Shown in pieces: positions 23,970 to 36,809 of a DNA stretch of 64,000 bases (position 1 is the stretch's first letter; every line of letters begins with the position of its first letter). Location: NCBI GenBank assembly GCA_032191485.1, contig JAVDOI010000009.1, positions 21,851,843 through 21,915,842 on the forward strand. Reading direction: 5' to 3'. The translations under genes and the position numbers were made by a program. The notes below the pieces were generated by a model that did no database searches, was not told where the DNA came from, and saw only the letters and a list, made by a program, of their open reading frames with translations. The stretch comes from Leptoclinus maculatus. Its lineage: Eukaryota; Chordata; Actinopteri; Perciformes; Stichaeidae.

Positions 23970-25055
23970 GAGCGAAACAAAGAATAAAATCTCTACTATG
24001 GGAAATACAAGTTATTAGGATATATCAATTGGTATTGTAGCGTTATTTTACTTTGTCATATCAAACCAAATACAATATATTTTTATGCAAGCATGTATAG
24101 TGTGGCTGCCACCCTCCAGACTCACATTGTTACATAAACCCACACGTCGTCTCCTTGTCTTGTGTCAGCGGCTCTTAATCCTGCGCCCCTTTTCATTAAT
24201 CATCTAAACATGCTCCTTCATCACTTCCCCTCGGCACTTTCTAATACATACAGTAGCATTGTACATCACACTCACATCCAGGAAAGAGAAGTGTGGTCCA
24301 ATGGTAGAGGAGAAAGCTTGAAATATAACACAGTTACCATAATGATCAATTATGATAAATTAAAAATGACAGTGAGTAATGTAATAATGTAGAAGAGGCT
24401 CAATCAAAGACATAATTCTTTAAATATTGTCTGTTTCTTAAATTACCTTTAAACATTCCTCTGTCATGGCGGGCCACAGAAAGAAAAATAATTTACAAAA
24501 TGTACTGTGATCTATGGACTGGCAGCTAATTAAAAGAAAAGTCTGGATTAATGGGTGTGCTTCCATTTTTTTACGACCATGGTTTGACTTTACTTGGCGT
24601 CTTAGGTGGAAGGGTCACTGCAAATCAATACAAAGTTATTCTGAGTGAACATTTTTATTCTGTGATGGAACATTTCAATCATCCTCCTGGATGACAAATC
24701 CCCCCGTTCGCAGGACACGAGGGGACACTAAACGCTGAGTTTGAAAGTTATGTGAATCATATTCTACAGCCTTCAGAGAAACCAGACCGAAAACCTCCAA
24801 GAGATACCGGAACGACATGTTAGACAGTGCTCCTCTATACCATAATCAAGGGATTGTATTTTGGGAGAATGGTGTTCATCCGTCCACTACAGCTCCGGAG
24901 ACTAGCCAAGTTCTGTCCTTATCCTACTAAGACACTTAATGTGTTTGTTAATTGGTGTTTCCTTTAAACTTTCACCCATCTGTGCTTCTAAAGTCCACGT
25001 TGCTCCCTCCCTCCCCGAGACTACGGAGGCATCGATCAAACCGTTTCCATCCAAA
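23970..25055. other. Non-coding stretch
   Basis: AT-rich with some TE-like texture at 24,650-24,910 but no element I can name. No gene. Confidence 0.4.
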
Positions 25056-25365
25056 TACTGATTGTTAGGGATGCACAGAAGCGGTTTGTCACTTAAAGGA
25101 CAATAGCTGGTCAGCTCACGGCCGCCGCTCTACACTGCGCTCATACGGCGGTTACAGCTGATAGAGCTGTCCCGACCAACAGCGTTGGCACCCACCCTCC
25201 GGTTCCCCGTCAGGTAAACACTGTTAGCTCTGTCAGCCCTTTGGCCAGCGTAAGCTCCGTGAGCTGTGAGCCGCGTGCTCGCCGTCGCCATGTTGAGAGC
25301 CGTTGAGAGGCGACCGAAGTGCTCTGAATCCTGTCTCCTGCATCTTCAAGGTAACTTGAGCTCAT
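25056..25365. mobile_element. Probable teleost interspersed repeat
   Basis: A CpG-containing island in AT-rich DNA, with TCCCCGTCAGGTAAACACTG, TTAGCTCTGTCAGCC, TTTGGCCAGCGTAAGCTCCG and CCATGTTGAGAGCCGTTGAG. From memory this resembles the interior of a common fish MITE. Ends not found; a CpG-rich relic of another origin is possible. Confidence 0.45.
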
Positions 25366-26183
25366 CGTGGCTAAGATAAATTGAATTTTGACAAATGACA
25401 TTGACAAACCAATTGAATTTATGTGGATCTGTCGCGTCATGTACGATACCCGATTTGCTCTACCCAGAGAAATTTCTTTTCTGACATTTTTTGGGATGTC
25501 CTTATGCAATCAGTGAAAACCCAGCTGTTCAATATTGTTTCAAAGCAGCAGGAAAGTAATATGCTTGATTGGCAAATTTTTAGATCTTTATCTCCTCTGC
25601 TTGCATCCACACTTTTGTTTTAGACTTATGCCTTTGGTTACACAACACATCACAGACGACTTCTTGAGAAAGAGCAATACGCCTAATTCCCAGCAGACAT
25701 TTGGACTTTTATCATAGTATTACTATCGCCATAGCAGTGTATTTGCATAATAGGACCCTGAATCATGAATTTAATTTTCACACTTGTGATTTTCCTACTT
25801 TGACGTGTCGAAACGTCCTTTGAGAAAAAAGGCCTATAGTGTGATGGACGGCATCTGAGAAGACTGCACGGCTTCTTTAGAGAGGAAATGAACACTGCTC
25901 GTCCTCTAGTTCCACATCTCTTTTTTCTTCTTCTACCAACAATTTAACTGCATCCCTGGTGTAAATGAGTCCCCGATTGGACGATTATAATAAAAACCAG
26001 CTGGGCCTTTGAGCCCCGGCGTCTGAAGATTAGCCTGTAACCTGTTTGGAGGGAGAAGAGAAGAGATGTTAAATGCAAAAAGCAAGTATAAGAAGGGTAA
26101 AAGGGAATGAATGATGTATAGTGAGATAAAGAGTTTCCAATTGAATTACTTCTCCACCAGCGCAGCTGAGACCACTCACGCTC

Positions 26184-26226
26184 GCACACACACACACGCA
26201 CACACACAAACACACACACACACACA
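26184..26226. repeat. (CA)n microsatellite
   Basis: CA array with GC and AA interruptions. Confidence 0.93.
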
Positions 26227-26459
26227 AGGACCTGCACACAAGCCACTTTCCAGCTGCACGTTAAACCTTGTAAAAACCAAAGCCAATCAAATCTCCTCCT
26301 GGGTGAGAGGGCAGGTGTTCAGCTGCGGTTGGCAGCTGATTTGGATGTGTGTATTTGTGCATACGTGCGTGCACAAATGTGAGTGAGTAATAAAGTGTGA
26401 GGTGTGCGTGGGAAATCCACGTCAGCTATCACACAGCCCTCCCCACGCATGGTGAATTT

Positions 26460-26485
26460 CTAGGGTCAGGTCGTCCTGACCCTAG
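26460..26485. repeat. Perfect inverted repeat, 11-bp arms, 4-base loop
   Basis: CTAGGGTCAGG, loop TCGT, then CCTGACCCTAG. No T run follows, so it is not a terminator-like structure. Confidence 0.9.
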
Positions 26486-26529
26486 CACGGGCTCTGATTG
26501 GTTCCCATGACCTGGCTGTGCCGTGGTAA

Positions 26530-26561
26530 CCCCCCCCCCCCCCCACACACACACACACACA
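26530..26561. repeat. C15 run joined to (CA)n
   Basis: Fifteen C directly followed by CA units. Confidence 0.9.
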
Positions 26562-27379
26562 GCCTGGCGGTCCCTACAATGTGACAATGTGATGGTGTTT
26601 TTTTATCCCAAAGTTATGATTAATATAAGTACAAAACACGCACGCAAGGTTTCTCTATATCTATGCACCTCAAATTAAAAAAAACGTTTATAAGAAGATA
26701 AATCAGCCCCCTCTTTTTTTCTAGAGATGAATGGAGGATTGGCTGGCCTGAGGGGGGCAGTGTGGCTCTGTGGTCCATGAGGTAGAGGAGATAAGAGATG
26801 AAGATGTCCCCACATTGTAACTGTCCCTCCATTGTCACTATTCATTGAATAGGACCCATGTGTCACTTTCTCATCTTTTGTCTTTTGTTTGTTGCTGCCT
26901 TCAAGATCTCATAAGCTCTTGTCTCAGAGAACAGTGAAAAGAGAGAGATCATGAACTTGTTTGGCGAACTTGTTTGTTAAGTGAATCTAATTCAATATTA
27001 CACGGTTTAGTAACAAATAATGAAATATGTCCTCATAACCACCGTTTTTTTAGATCTTTTCCACGCGCCCATCTCGCATGTGTCATGTATCGGCAGCTCC
27101 TTGTTGATCTGTACTGTTCACTTTGTTGGGTCTTTGACGTGTGGCCAACTCCCAGCTGATTTACTTCTGACAACTGCAGTGAATGCAGCATGTGTGTGTT
27201 TCAGTAGAGCGCGTAGGAGACACGTAGAGGGCAGAAACAGGAGATGTCGGGGGTGACAAGGTGCTGTGATGTGCATTTGTGACAGATGTGCATGTGGATA
27301 GCATGTCAGGGGGTGCACATGCACCAGTGACCAGCTCAGCCAGGTGCATGCATGTGCAGTGTAAATATGTGTGTCAGTT

Positions 27380-27419
<40 letters not shown>
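27380..27419. repeat. (TG)20 microsatellite
   Basis: Uninterrupted TG array. Confidence 0.96.
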
Positions 27420-27420
<1 letters not shown>

Positions 27421-27527
27421 TGTAACCCTGAAGTCATGACTTCATGCATGATGGTAAAAAAAAGAGTGCGTACATTCCTCTTTGTCTCTCTCACACACAG
27501 ATGCATAGCACACATGAAAGGGTTATA

Positions 27528-28104
27528 ATAAAAGAATAGTTCAATATTTTGGGAAATTTAGATGAGAAGATCAAAACCGTTGACATTCCCTTGCACATCC
27601 TTTCTATGTTTCTATATTTAAATACACTTGCCACTTTTACAATGTACTTGTTTTAAAGTACTGTTATCTGTTTGTTTGTCTACCATATTTGATTGTATAC
27701 CGCTCTCATGTCTGTGCTGTAAATATGAAGCTTAGCTTAGTTTAGTTTAGCACAAACACTGGAAACAGCTATCCTGGCCCTGTCCAGTGGTAATGAAATA
27801 CGCCTATACGTATACCTCTAAACCTCACTGATTAACACGTTACATCTCGTTTGTTTCATTTGTTTAATTGTTTAAACTGCAAATTGCCGTTTCTACACTG
27901 TGGTTTTTATATAATAATATACTAATACATAATGTGTTAATGAAACTGTTGGACGGAACCAGGCTAGCTGTTTTGTGCAACGCTAAGCTAACTGACTGCT
28001 CACGTTGGCTTCATGTACACTGTGCTGACATGAGAGGGGTTTTTAATCCTCTCAATTAATTCTGCCAGAAAGTGAGAAATGAATGTGGAACTATTCCTTT
28101 AAGT
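27528..28104. mobile_element. Fold-back MITE with long inverted arms, interrupted
   Basis: Left arm: AAGAATAGTTCAATATTTTG, TAGATGAGAAGATCAAAACC, then (after about 115 bp) CGCTCTCATGTCTGTGCTGT, AAATATGAAGCTTAGCTTAG and TGGAAACAGCTATCCTGGCC. Right arm, inverted: GGCTAGCTGTTTTG, GCTAAGCTAACTG, GACATGAGAGGGGTTTTTAA and GGAACTATTCCTTTAAG. The layout matches from memory a very frequent percomorph MITE. There is no coding capacity. The extra segment in the left arm (about 27,583-27,700) has no partner on the right. Confidence 0.8.
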
Positions 28105-28151
28105 GCATAACAAATACACATTCTCCTTTAACACTGTTTGGAGCCTATCAT

Positions 28152-28173
28152 GGACGTCACTGATGTGACGTCC
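28152..28173. promoter_or_regulatory. Inverted CRE-like pair
   Basis: GGACGTCA, six bases, TGACGTCC: perfect 8-bp arms each holding a TGACGTC half site of the CREB/ATF type. Just outside the fold-back MITE. Function is inferred only from the motif. Confidence 0.3.
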
Positions 28174-28439
28174 AAAATGTGTTTTTCACCCTTTTGAGTT
28201 TATCGTCTCATTTTCCTCTCAGTTTTATGAGCAAACAGAAATGGTTCTTTCAATTAGAGCGTCAACATTTTATAATTTTATTTTAGTGATAACGTCTAAT
28301 AATGATGTGTTCAGGGTGATCATTTTGTTGGCTGCCTCATTCTTGCAAATAACCGCACTGAACACCATCAGCTTCTGTTGGCATTCAAATATACATATTG
28401 ACACTTGAGTGTCTCAGAGCTCTAGTTGGAAACGTATTG

Positions 28440-28640
28440 ACTGGAGCAAAACAAAAATGAAGCAATAAAATGATCCAGTGTCATGAAAGCCTTCGCCGCA
28501 CAGTAATTAACACTAAGCAAATGAATAGCTGCGAAACGGATGGGCCTGGATCAGCTATTAAAGGTCAGGACGCTAAGGAACTTTCTGTCTGATCCCGGTT
28601 ATCTCTGTTCTGAATTAAAAAATCCCTTTTTTTAGAAACG
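28440..28640. promoter_or_regulatory. Candidate conserved non-coding element
   Basis: Repeat-free stretch with GCACAGTAATTAACACTAAG and TGGATCAGCTATTAAAGG, homeodomain-type cores. Texture-based only. Confidence 0.22.
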
Positions 28641-29019
28641 CAAACAACCAAACTGTGCTGACCTGACCTTAGAAAAAGTTTTCCCCATTCGTCCTCATCA
28701 CTAGTGAGACAGGAAGGAAGACTTTATTCCTCACACAAGGAGACATTTCGTCTTGTGGTATTGAATTGTGTTTCTATTCCGAGGTGATCTTGATGTTTTT
28801 CCTCTGAATAATAAAGTCAGTAGAGGTATTTTTAAACCACTAAAGCAACTCTTACACGCTTTTGATTATCAGTTTCCACACCTCACATACTTTATATGGT
28901 CATCAAGTGTATACACACACATGTGCCATATGTTATGTTAGTAAAATGATTAGATTATCATCACGTGAGACAAATGGATCAGAGATAAGACGGGAGGAGT
29001 AAGAAATGACCTGTTACCA

Positions 29020-29800
29020 CTCTGATGGCCCGCCCGCGGCCGTTGGAGTGTTTAGTGTACATCTGTGTCATGTACACAACTGCTATGTATAGGTAGGTAC
29101 TAATGCGATATATCGTTGGAAAGCTAAGATTCTTGTAATTCGATTGATGGAACCCATTTCAAGATACAATCACAACAGCAGGTACACTCAACGTCTCTGT
29201 CAGACCACCAACCCCAAAACAAGCACTTAAAATATCGACGCTACTCACCAATTATGCTTCAGAGTATTTCCCCCATCCATAAAAGTCCCACAAAAACGGT
29301 CTTGTTAGATTGCCAAAGGTCCACACGATCCAATCCAGTAAAAGATTTAGTCCAAAACTCATTATTACGTCCATAAACACCCACGGACTGCTGTTGCATC
29401 ATTTCAAATTAGCCGGCGGATATGCTAACTAGCGATCTGTTTTCTAACTTAACTTCAGTTTGCATGTAAACAGAACCGCTATCTGTATCTAAAAATGGTG
29501 GCTGCACTCTGAGCTTTCGAATGACACTTAATTTGACCCACTAGGAGCTTCCATATCCTCTCCAGAGCCTACAATAGCCAACAAGAGTCCGTCTTGAACG
29601 ACATTGCCCGTCCCTCTTGTTTTGGGTAAAGCTCGAGCCAATTGCAACCGATCGTTCTGATGACTCACGCTTAGTATAGCCAATGAAATTACGAAAACGA
29701 TGATATGCAGATTTAGGGGATGGATTTACAGACACATTTGACACCGCGAGTCAGGCCCTTGTGTCCGTGCAGTAAGTCAAGTCTGGTGTTAGGGATTTTT
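29020..29800. mobile_element. Possible interspersed repeat, unnamed
   Basis: ATATATCGTTGGAAAGCTAA and GATTCTTGTAATTCGATTGA feel like a repeated teleost sequence from memory, and local composition is more CpG-rich than the flanks. No inverted ends or tail identified. The minus-strand frame 29541-29744 has no recognised domain. Confidence 0.3.
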
Positions 29801-31590
29801 TGAGAATTTGTGAAAGTAAATAATAATGAAATAACTTATAGATAACTGTAGTTAGACATAAATAAACTTTAGTTTGAATTATGAATATACTTATTTACAC
29901 AGCCTAGGTATGTAACCATGGTTACTGTGGCTCCCCAAATGTCAGTTCCCAGACATACTCTTAGTAAAGCATATGTAAAATATTCATTTTTTGTGGTATT
30001 GTTATCAAATTTGAACCTGGACTAGGTAAGGCTTCAAATGCTGTGGTCCCATTGTGTTTCCCAGCTAATAAGTCACAGCTATAGTCATCTGCAGGCATCT
30101 GTTTGCAAAAAAATATTCTACTTCAGTGTGTTCAAACTTCTATTACTCAATGCCAGTAGCACTTACAGTGATTCTTGATTGTTTGGGGAAGAAACTTCAG
30201 AGTGTTACCTTTCAAAAGAGACCAAAACCATGCATGTACTCCAAATGGTTCAAGAACAGCTTTCAATTTACTTTGAGTATGCCTTGGCTAGGCGTTTTAA
30301 GCGAATTTTACAGGAGTGGTAACAGGTTTTAAAGAAGGCATATAACGGGGGGAAAATGCAAATATGGTCGAGAGATGGAATTGTTTGTAAGAAAAAGAAG
30401 TGGCTTTGGACGATGATGACTAAAGGGCAGCGGAGTAGAGAGAGATGGAACTGTGGAAAAGTAAAGCTTGTGGTGTGCTTCCCTCAGGGCATGGCATCAG
30501 TTTTCTGTGACATCTCTGCAACACCGTCCACACCCTGTAGACCGGGAGGGTGAGGACTTGTGCAAGTGGTTGCAGGAGTTTAAACGAGCACAGGCATGCA
30601 CACAAATAACACGGTTGTTTATGTTTTGCAATCTCCTTTTACATCTGACCGGTTTCAGTTCTGTTTTGTGTTCCCTTTGTGTTTGCTTTCCTTTTATGTG
30701 CTGGTTACGGGAGTGCAGTGGGTCTGCTTCCACAGTGTGATGCTGGATAATTGTATGTGATTACAGGTGCACAGGGAAGATCCCCAGAAGTGCACGCCGC
30801 AGCTATGTGGGACCGGCTGCGAGGCCCCGCGGTCAGGCCCGGACACACGCGGAGCCGGCCAGCGTGAGACGAGGCGGAGCACCAGTTTGACCGTCCGCTT
30901 TGTTGCTGCAGGCATGACACGCGGCAGGAGCTAAGAGATCAAGTATACACCTACACAAAGAAAGTAAAACAAACAACAAGAAACAAACACATCATAGAGG
31001 CACAGACACCTCCACTAGCGCCCAGCTTGAGCCTTTCGTTTTGTATTTCTCACTGCACCCTCTCTGCCCAGTCCACACAATGACCCTGAAATCATTCGCT
31101 ATATTTCCCTTTTCATACTTCAATAGCCCCGCTTTTTCTGCTTTCTCACTTACTCTTCTTCATTCTCCCTCCTTGAAAGAGTCCTGAAAGCCTAGGCTGG
31201 GATTTTCAAACCCCTTTCTCTCTGCTTGACTCACTAAAAAGTGATCCCTCTCCACGCCGATCTTCCCTTTCTCACTGGTGTTACACTTATCCCCACATCC
31301 CTCTCCGTCTCTTTGAGTCCACTACAGGTGTGACCTAATTCCCTCTTCATTTCCTCACTCGCTCCCTATTTTTTTTTTTATCACATGAAAGGCTTCCTGC
31401 TACCCTCAGCTCACTCTCATTCCTGCTCTTTCTTCTTGTGCACCCTCGCCCTCTTCTCTACCCCCAGGAGATAGCTTGGATAACAGGTGGAGTCACTGGT
31501 TTTGGGGGATCAAGTTTCCATCTGCCTGAAATGCAAGAATGCGGCATCACCCTGGGCTACAATGAAACCGAAAACAATAAACCACTAAGT

Positions 31591-31616
31591 CACACACACA
31601 CACACACACACACACA
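31591..31616. repeat. (CA)13 microsatellite
   Basis: Uninterrupted CA run. Confidence 0.96.
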
Positions 31617-32500
31617 AAGAGAAACTCATAAACTGTCAGCAGTGTTCGATTAGAAAAGTGGACTTCTATTCATTCAGTTTAGTAGCTTTCAGTGTTGTGT
31701 CTTTCTCCGTAATTATTTTTCCTCACAAACAAGAGGAGGGAGATATATTGAGGTCAGGAACGAGATGATAAATATTTCCTGTGCATGAATGTATAAAAGC
31801 ACACAACAATCACACAAAGCTCTTTTCACAACGAATGAGCACTTCTAGAATCCACATGGCCTTGACATCGCATCGTGGCAACAACCACAAAGATGTCATA
31901 TTATTTTTTAACAGAGGATGTATGTCGTATTGATAGGCGACTGTGCACTCTGGCTAGGTGTGGCACACATGCTGTGTTGAAGCCTGATTGATATCCAGCA
32001 GCCTGCGGCAAAACATGATGGTGAAAGAGCATTTTACACACAAAAACAGCAATTGTGCTGATGGGAACAAGAGTTCTAAATGCAACGAGAATAGGCAATT
32101 GATGCTGTTAGTCAATGTCCCACAGCTCTGCTTCAAAATCTCTGTCTCTTTCTGTCCGCAGACACTTTCCCATTGTGTGCATCCTCCCAGCACTCCACTG
32201 CTATGACAGGTCAGTTAATATTGACATTATCTCCCTCCACCACGATGACAGCTCGAGCTGCAGGAAGCTGCTCATTAGCTCTGCATGCGCCTGTGTGTGT
32301 GTGTGTGTGTGTGTGCACGTGCACATACAGCATTGTGTTTATTGCTGGGATATAAGTCATTAGCCTATTCAAACAGGTGGTAACGAGACAGGGGACAGTA
32401 CCAATGTTTGTCTGTGTAAGAAGGACAGAGATCGGAGTCATCGTTCAGCCCTCTGCCGAGGTCATCTCGCTGCTGCACTGTGAGTGTTAAAGAGAGAGTG

Positions 32501-32531
<31 letters not shown>

Positions 32532-32646
32532 TTGTGTGAGAAAGAGAGAAGAGAGCGAGATTTGTCGAGCAGGTCGCTAGATGCCTTCGGATGGATGTCC
32601 ATGCACATGTCAAGTTAGATATCCGTCTGAGGTGCACAAAGTGATT

Positions 32647-32648
<2 letters not shown>

Positions 32649-32695
<47 letters not shown>
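32649..32695. repeat. (TG)n microsatellite
   Basis: The longest of four TG arrays clustered in 32.29-32.94 kb. Confidence 0.96.
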
Positions 32696-32697
<2 letters not shown>

Positions 32698-32900
32698 CTT
32701 TGTGTTTGTAATTATATGTGTCTCTCTCTGGGTGAGAAGCCATAACAGGATGCTTTGGTGATAGCGAGCAATAGATGGATTGAGGGTAGAAAATTCAGTG
32801 GTAATTGTACTGGATACACAGGTAATTGGAAGCTAAATTGGCTTCAGAGTTAAAACCTGCGAGCACTCAGTCAGTCTGTGTATTGGAACCAGATAACCCG

Positions 32901-32905
<5 letters not shown>

Positions 32906-32941
<36 letters not shown>
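32906..32941. repeat. (TG)n microsatellite
   Basis: About 18 TG units. Confidence 0.96.
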
Positions 32942-32942
<1 letters not shown>

Positions 32943-35657
32943 CTTGAATGACTAATAAGAACTGGACACGTTACAAAATAAACCTAATAATGTTATGCAA
33001 AATGTCTGTTCGAAGAAATGACTTCAAAACATTTAGTTTCATTAAATCTGACATTTATTGGCATTTATCTTACCATCATTTATCTTACTGTCAACTGTTT
33101 GTGTTTGCTCTTGTTAAGGATGATGGGTATGGATAACAAGGATTTCATTTCACCTTGTGAACATTCTGAATATGAATACTCTAAACTAAAGGTTCACTTA
33201 CTACATTTTTTAGAGCTTTTGATCTTGCTCAGGTGTCATGACCTAAATAAGAAACGTTGGTCATGTGATAACAGGTGGTCGTATATTGTACAGTGTATAT
33301 CCCCGTCTCAGGCTTTGATGAGTTGTTCTTGTTCACAAATAGTTACAGGGCAAAGTGGATAAATGGTATTTTATATGAATAACTGAACTTTCCTTCAAAA
33401 TGTACAGTGTTTTCATCAAATAAAATCTAGTCCGATTCACCCTGGGGTAAAATAAGGACAACTTATTACCTCCAACATATTCCTTTATGAATTTCCAGCC
33501 TTCTTTCAATTCATGATTCGGGTCAGTTCTAAAGAATATTTTTCCCCGCAGCTAAATATGTTAAAATGCTGCTTACATTCATACACATAACATGACTGCA
33601 ATATCTATGACCTGCCTCCTCTGGAACAGGACAGAGACCGGAGGAAAGTAAATGAGACAGCTTTATTAGAATTTGGGGCTCAGAAGAATAGCGCCGGGAA
33701 TTTGAAAGAAGCCAGAAAGAGTTTGAAGAAGAGGAGGTCGGAGGTGACCAGACAAGGGGCATCATTATATTTAGAGCCTGGTAATATATTCCTTTAAAAA
33801 AAAATAAAATACCTCGTACAAACTCAAGGGCACCACACAAAGTGTGACAGAAGGCTTTTTTAAAAAAGAATCATTGAAACAATTGAAAGTAACTCTGTAA
33901 AAGAGACAAAAGCCATAGTTCTGTGTGAGCAAGAGATTGTGAAAAAGGCGACGGTATCATAGCAACTGGCAGACGTCCAATGTTTAGGAGCAGTCATTCG
34001 CCGTCTGCAAACGCGTTGCTGCTTGTCCGGTGTGGAGATAGGTGGAGGTGACTGAGGCCAAGGTGACAAGGAGGCCAAGATCCAAAGGTAGAAAGACCAC
34101 TGGAGGAAATGCAGAGTTTGACAGTGGAGTTGTTGCAGTTGTTTTTTTGGTATTGCGCAGTCAAGCTAAATATGGTGAAGACCCTAGCAATATGACGGCT
34201 GACACATAGAAAGCAATTAAAGGTGTTGCCGGTGCCGCTACACCGAATTCTCGGTTACATTTGTGACAGAAATACGGATGAGTGACAAAACCAACGCAAT
34301 GCTAAGGTCTTTGGTCACCCCAAGCTGTCAGAACAGCTTCAACAATGCTCCATGGCATAGTTTACACAAGGAACTTTACTGGAGGGATGAACAACATCCT
34401 TCCAAAAGATCTCTCCAAATCACCCATAGGTGGTCAGCAGGGTGAAAATCAGGGCTCATATTGATCAAACTAGAATGCAAATGAATAATAACTAACAGCC
34501 AATTTGGGAGTAAATCGCTGTTCACAGAGTGTTTATAATAAGACACATTCATCAAGCGACTTACCCATAGGACTAGGTACAGTACATGATCACATGATTA
34601 GTCACATGTTTGCGCAGAGCATATAATATATTAACAAATAAGAGATTTCCTGAAATGTTCAAACCAAATGCTTGGTGTCTATGTACTACAACAGTATCTC
34701 TAGGAGTTGCTATTAATTATTCTTACGTTTTTGATTTTTACTTTTACTTACTCTTACATTTTAGCAGTTGAATAAATGTGTTTTGGGGATTGAGAAGGCC
34801 ATAGCATATGATTCTCATGATTTGTATGTCTATCTACTCCAATCGATGCCTTTCCCATTCATTTCTACACATTATAATATAGTTCTAATAGCAATTTTGA
34901 ACTAGAAGATAGGGATGTTGGTGTTTTAATGTGGAATCCAGAGCAATCTTTGAAGTTTGGCCTTTTCATGGAAACTAGTTGCATCATAGCCTCTTTAATG
35001 ACTGGAAACAGAAAGCATGAAGCCACTTGTCAAATGAGCCTGGATGGAAAGATAAATGGAAGAACTGGGGTGAAGGTGCTTTAGGAGAACATGTTGGGGA
35101 CAGCTAGACAGTGTGGGGAGACTATTTGGCCACTCAGGGGATGGAAAGTCTGCCTCTGAGGATTTATTGAGGCAATAAAAGATAAGGTCACTGTGTTGTA
35201 GGCTTTAATATTAACGTGCCATTTAATGACCCTCACATGAGAAACTAGGTTATCAGTAGAAGGCTACTAAGATATAGCTCCAGGCAGTTTTTTTGTAATG
35301 GAGCATGTGTGTGTAGCCGGACCACCAGTGATGCATCAGAGAGTTCCTCTTCAGGAAAATAATCAAGTGAAAGTTCTTTGAAGTGAGTAAGGGAACAAAA
35401 ACAACAGGCTATATTCTTCTCATTGTTGCCTCTTACTGCCTCCTTTGACACACAAATGATCTATTCAACAATATACAGTAACAAAATGAACAACGTGAAG
35501 TACATTAATACTTTAAACGCTGCTTATTAATTTTAAATTAGAGAGAAATTGGTAATAAACTTCTTCCGGACACTTTTCTCCGTGTGGGGGGTTTTGGGGG
35601 TGCCGTCCGCCACGCTCTCAGTGCTGGCATGGCCTCCCACCCCTTAGTTCGGGCTGA

Positions 35658-35662
35658 CCAAT
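35658..35662 (+). promoter_or_regulatory. CCAAT box
   Basis: CCAAT within GACCAATAGGAACCG, a good NF-Y type core, about 100 bp before the purine-rich stretch that may be the start of the leader. NF-Y sites are common in TATA-less CpG promoters. Assignment to this promoter is inferred from position. Confidence 0.35.
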
Positions 35663-36093
35663 AGGAACCGCGGGAGCACTCAGGTCGACCAACCAGCAAC
35701 AAGGGATGATAGTGAATGGAAGTTTAGTTTTTGAGTTTGGGATAGCAAGCTCGAGGGAGAGCCTATAACGGAGAGACTGAGCGAGAAAATCGGGATATTA
35801 GTGGAAAAAGTAAATCAACACTCCTAAGTTGTGACTGTTTGCTTTCTCGGAAGACTGGAAACGCAGCTGAGTCAGGCTCAACACGAGCCCTCTCTCTCCG
35901 CTGAGTGTGGTCGAGGAGGGTGGCAGGTGTTCAGTTGAGGGAGACGCATCGCCTCAGTCGGCTCCCCCCAAGCCTCGATAGGGTGCCCGGAGACGGAGGG
36001 AAAAAACAGGCTTAAACGCGGAAACGTTCAAATTAAACCACCGTGAGTATGAAGGGAGAACAATGAAACGTTTGTGAAGTAAACGTTTCTTGT

Positions 36094-36111
36094 CCCCCCC
36101 CCCCCCCCCCC
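36094..36111. repeat. C homopolymer, 18 bp, in the 5' leader
   Basis: Eighteen consecutive C on the plus strand inside the promoter/leader, with potential i-motif on this strand and G-quadruplex on the other. Length is likely polymorphic and sequencing-error prone. Confidence 0.9.
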
Positions 36112-36809
36112 GCTGGACTGTCGTGGAGGACCACTGAAGACTGGATAAAAAAGAAAGAAGCGGAACGCTCCAGTGTCGCAGTAGCAGCAGTGAGAGTAAC
36201 AGTGTATCGTTTTCTTTCCCACTTCAAACCGACTGTTACTTTGTGGCTTCAACTAACTCCTCTTCGCCGTCGCATGCACATTCAAGGGAAGAAGAGGAAA
36301 AGAAAAAACTCCCAGTTGTTGCAGAAAAACTTGTAATGCGTTTATGTTTATTTTTTTGTTAATGCTAACCTGTTGTGTCATTGTGCCGCGTAACACGATA
36401 CCCGGCGCATCACGGAGATCTGGTATCCGAGGGCAGAGTGCCTCTTCTGGGAGAGTGCTGGATCATTTCGACCCGCGACGACTTGGGATAACAGTTAACG
36501 TTCATTTGGATTTCTTACTTTAGATAACAGGCTGTACGCTTCTCCATCACCACACTTTGAAGGGGAAAAAGACTCGGTCTAGTTGGTTTGCGTTATAAAA
36601 AAACAAAAAACTGAATCAATTACTGGAATTACGTGCTGTATTGCCTCTCTGTTAATACGACCACTCTCTAAACAGTTAAATGATCCGCGGGACAAATCCC
36701 CCAGAGAAGACATCAAAACAAGCGCGGATTTGAGGTCGATAGCAGAGAATAAGCCGATAAGTCTAAAATACACTCAAATGTATTAATTCCTCGCTTTGGA
36801 TCAATCCTA

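Larger units (their letters stand above)
25366..27524. other. Non-coding stretch with microsatellites and a hairpin
   Basis: Contains CA arrays (26184-26226, 26545-26561), a C15 run (26530-26544), a perfect hairpin at 26460-26485 and a TG array at 27380-27419. Short frames here have no recognisable domain. Confidence 0.45.
29801..35559. other. Upstream non-coding stretch before the promoter
   Basis: AT-rich with a pyrimidine-rich plus strand at about 31,020-31,440, CA array 31591-31616, and TG arrays at 32294-32314, 32502-32531, 32649-32695 and 32906-32941. No gene, RNA or named element found; frames such as 33018-33362 and 33529-33840 have no recognisable similarity. Confidence 0.45.
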
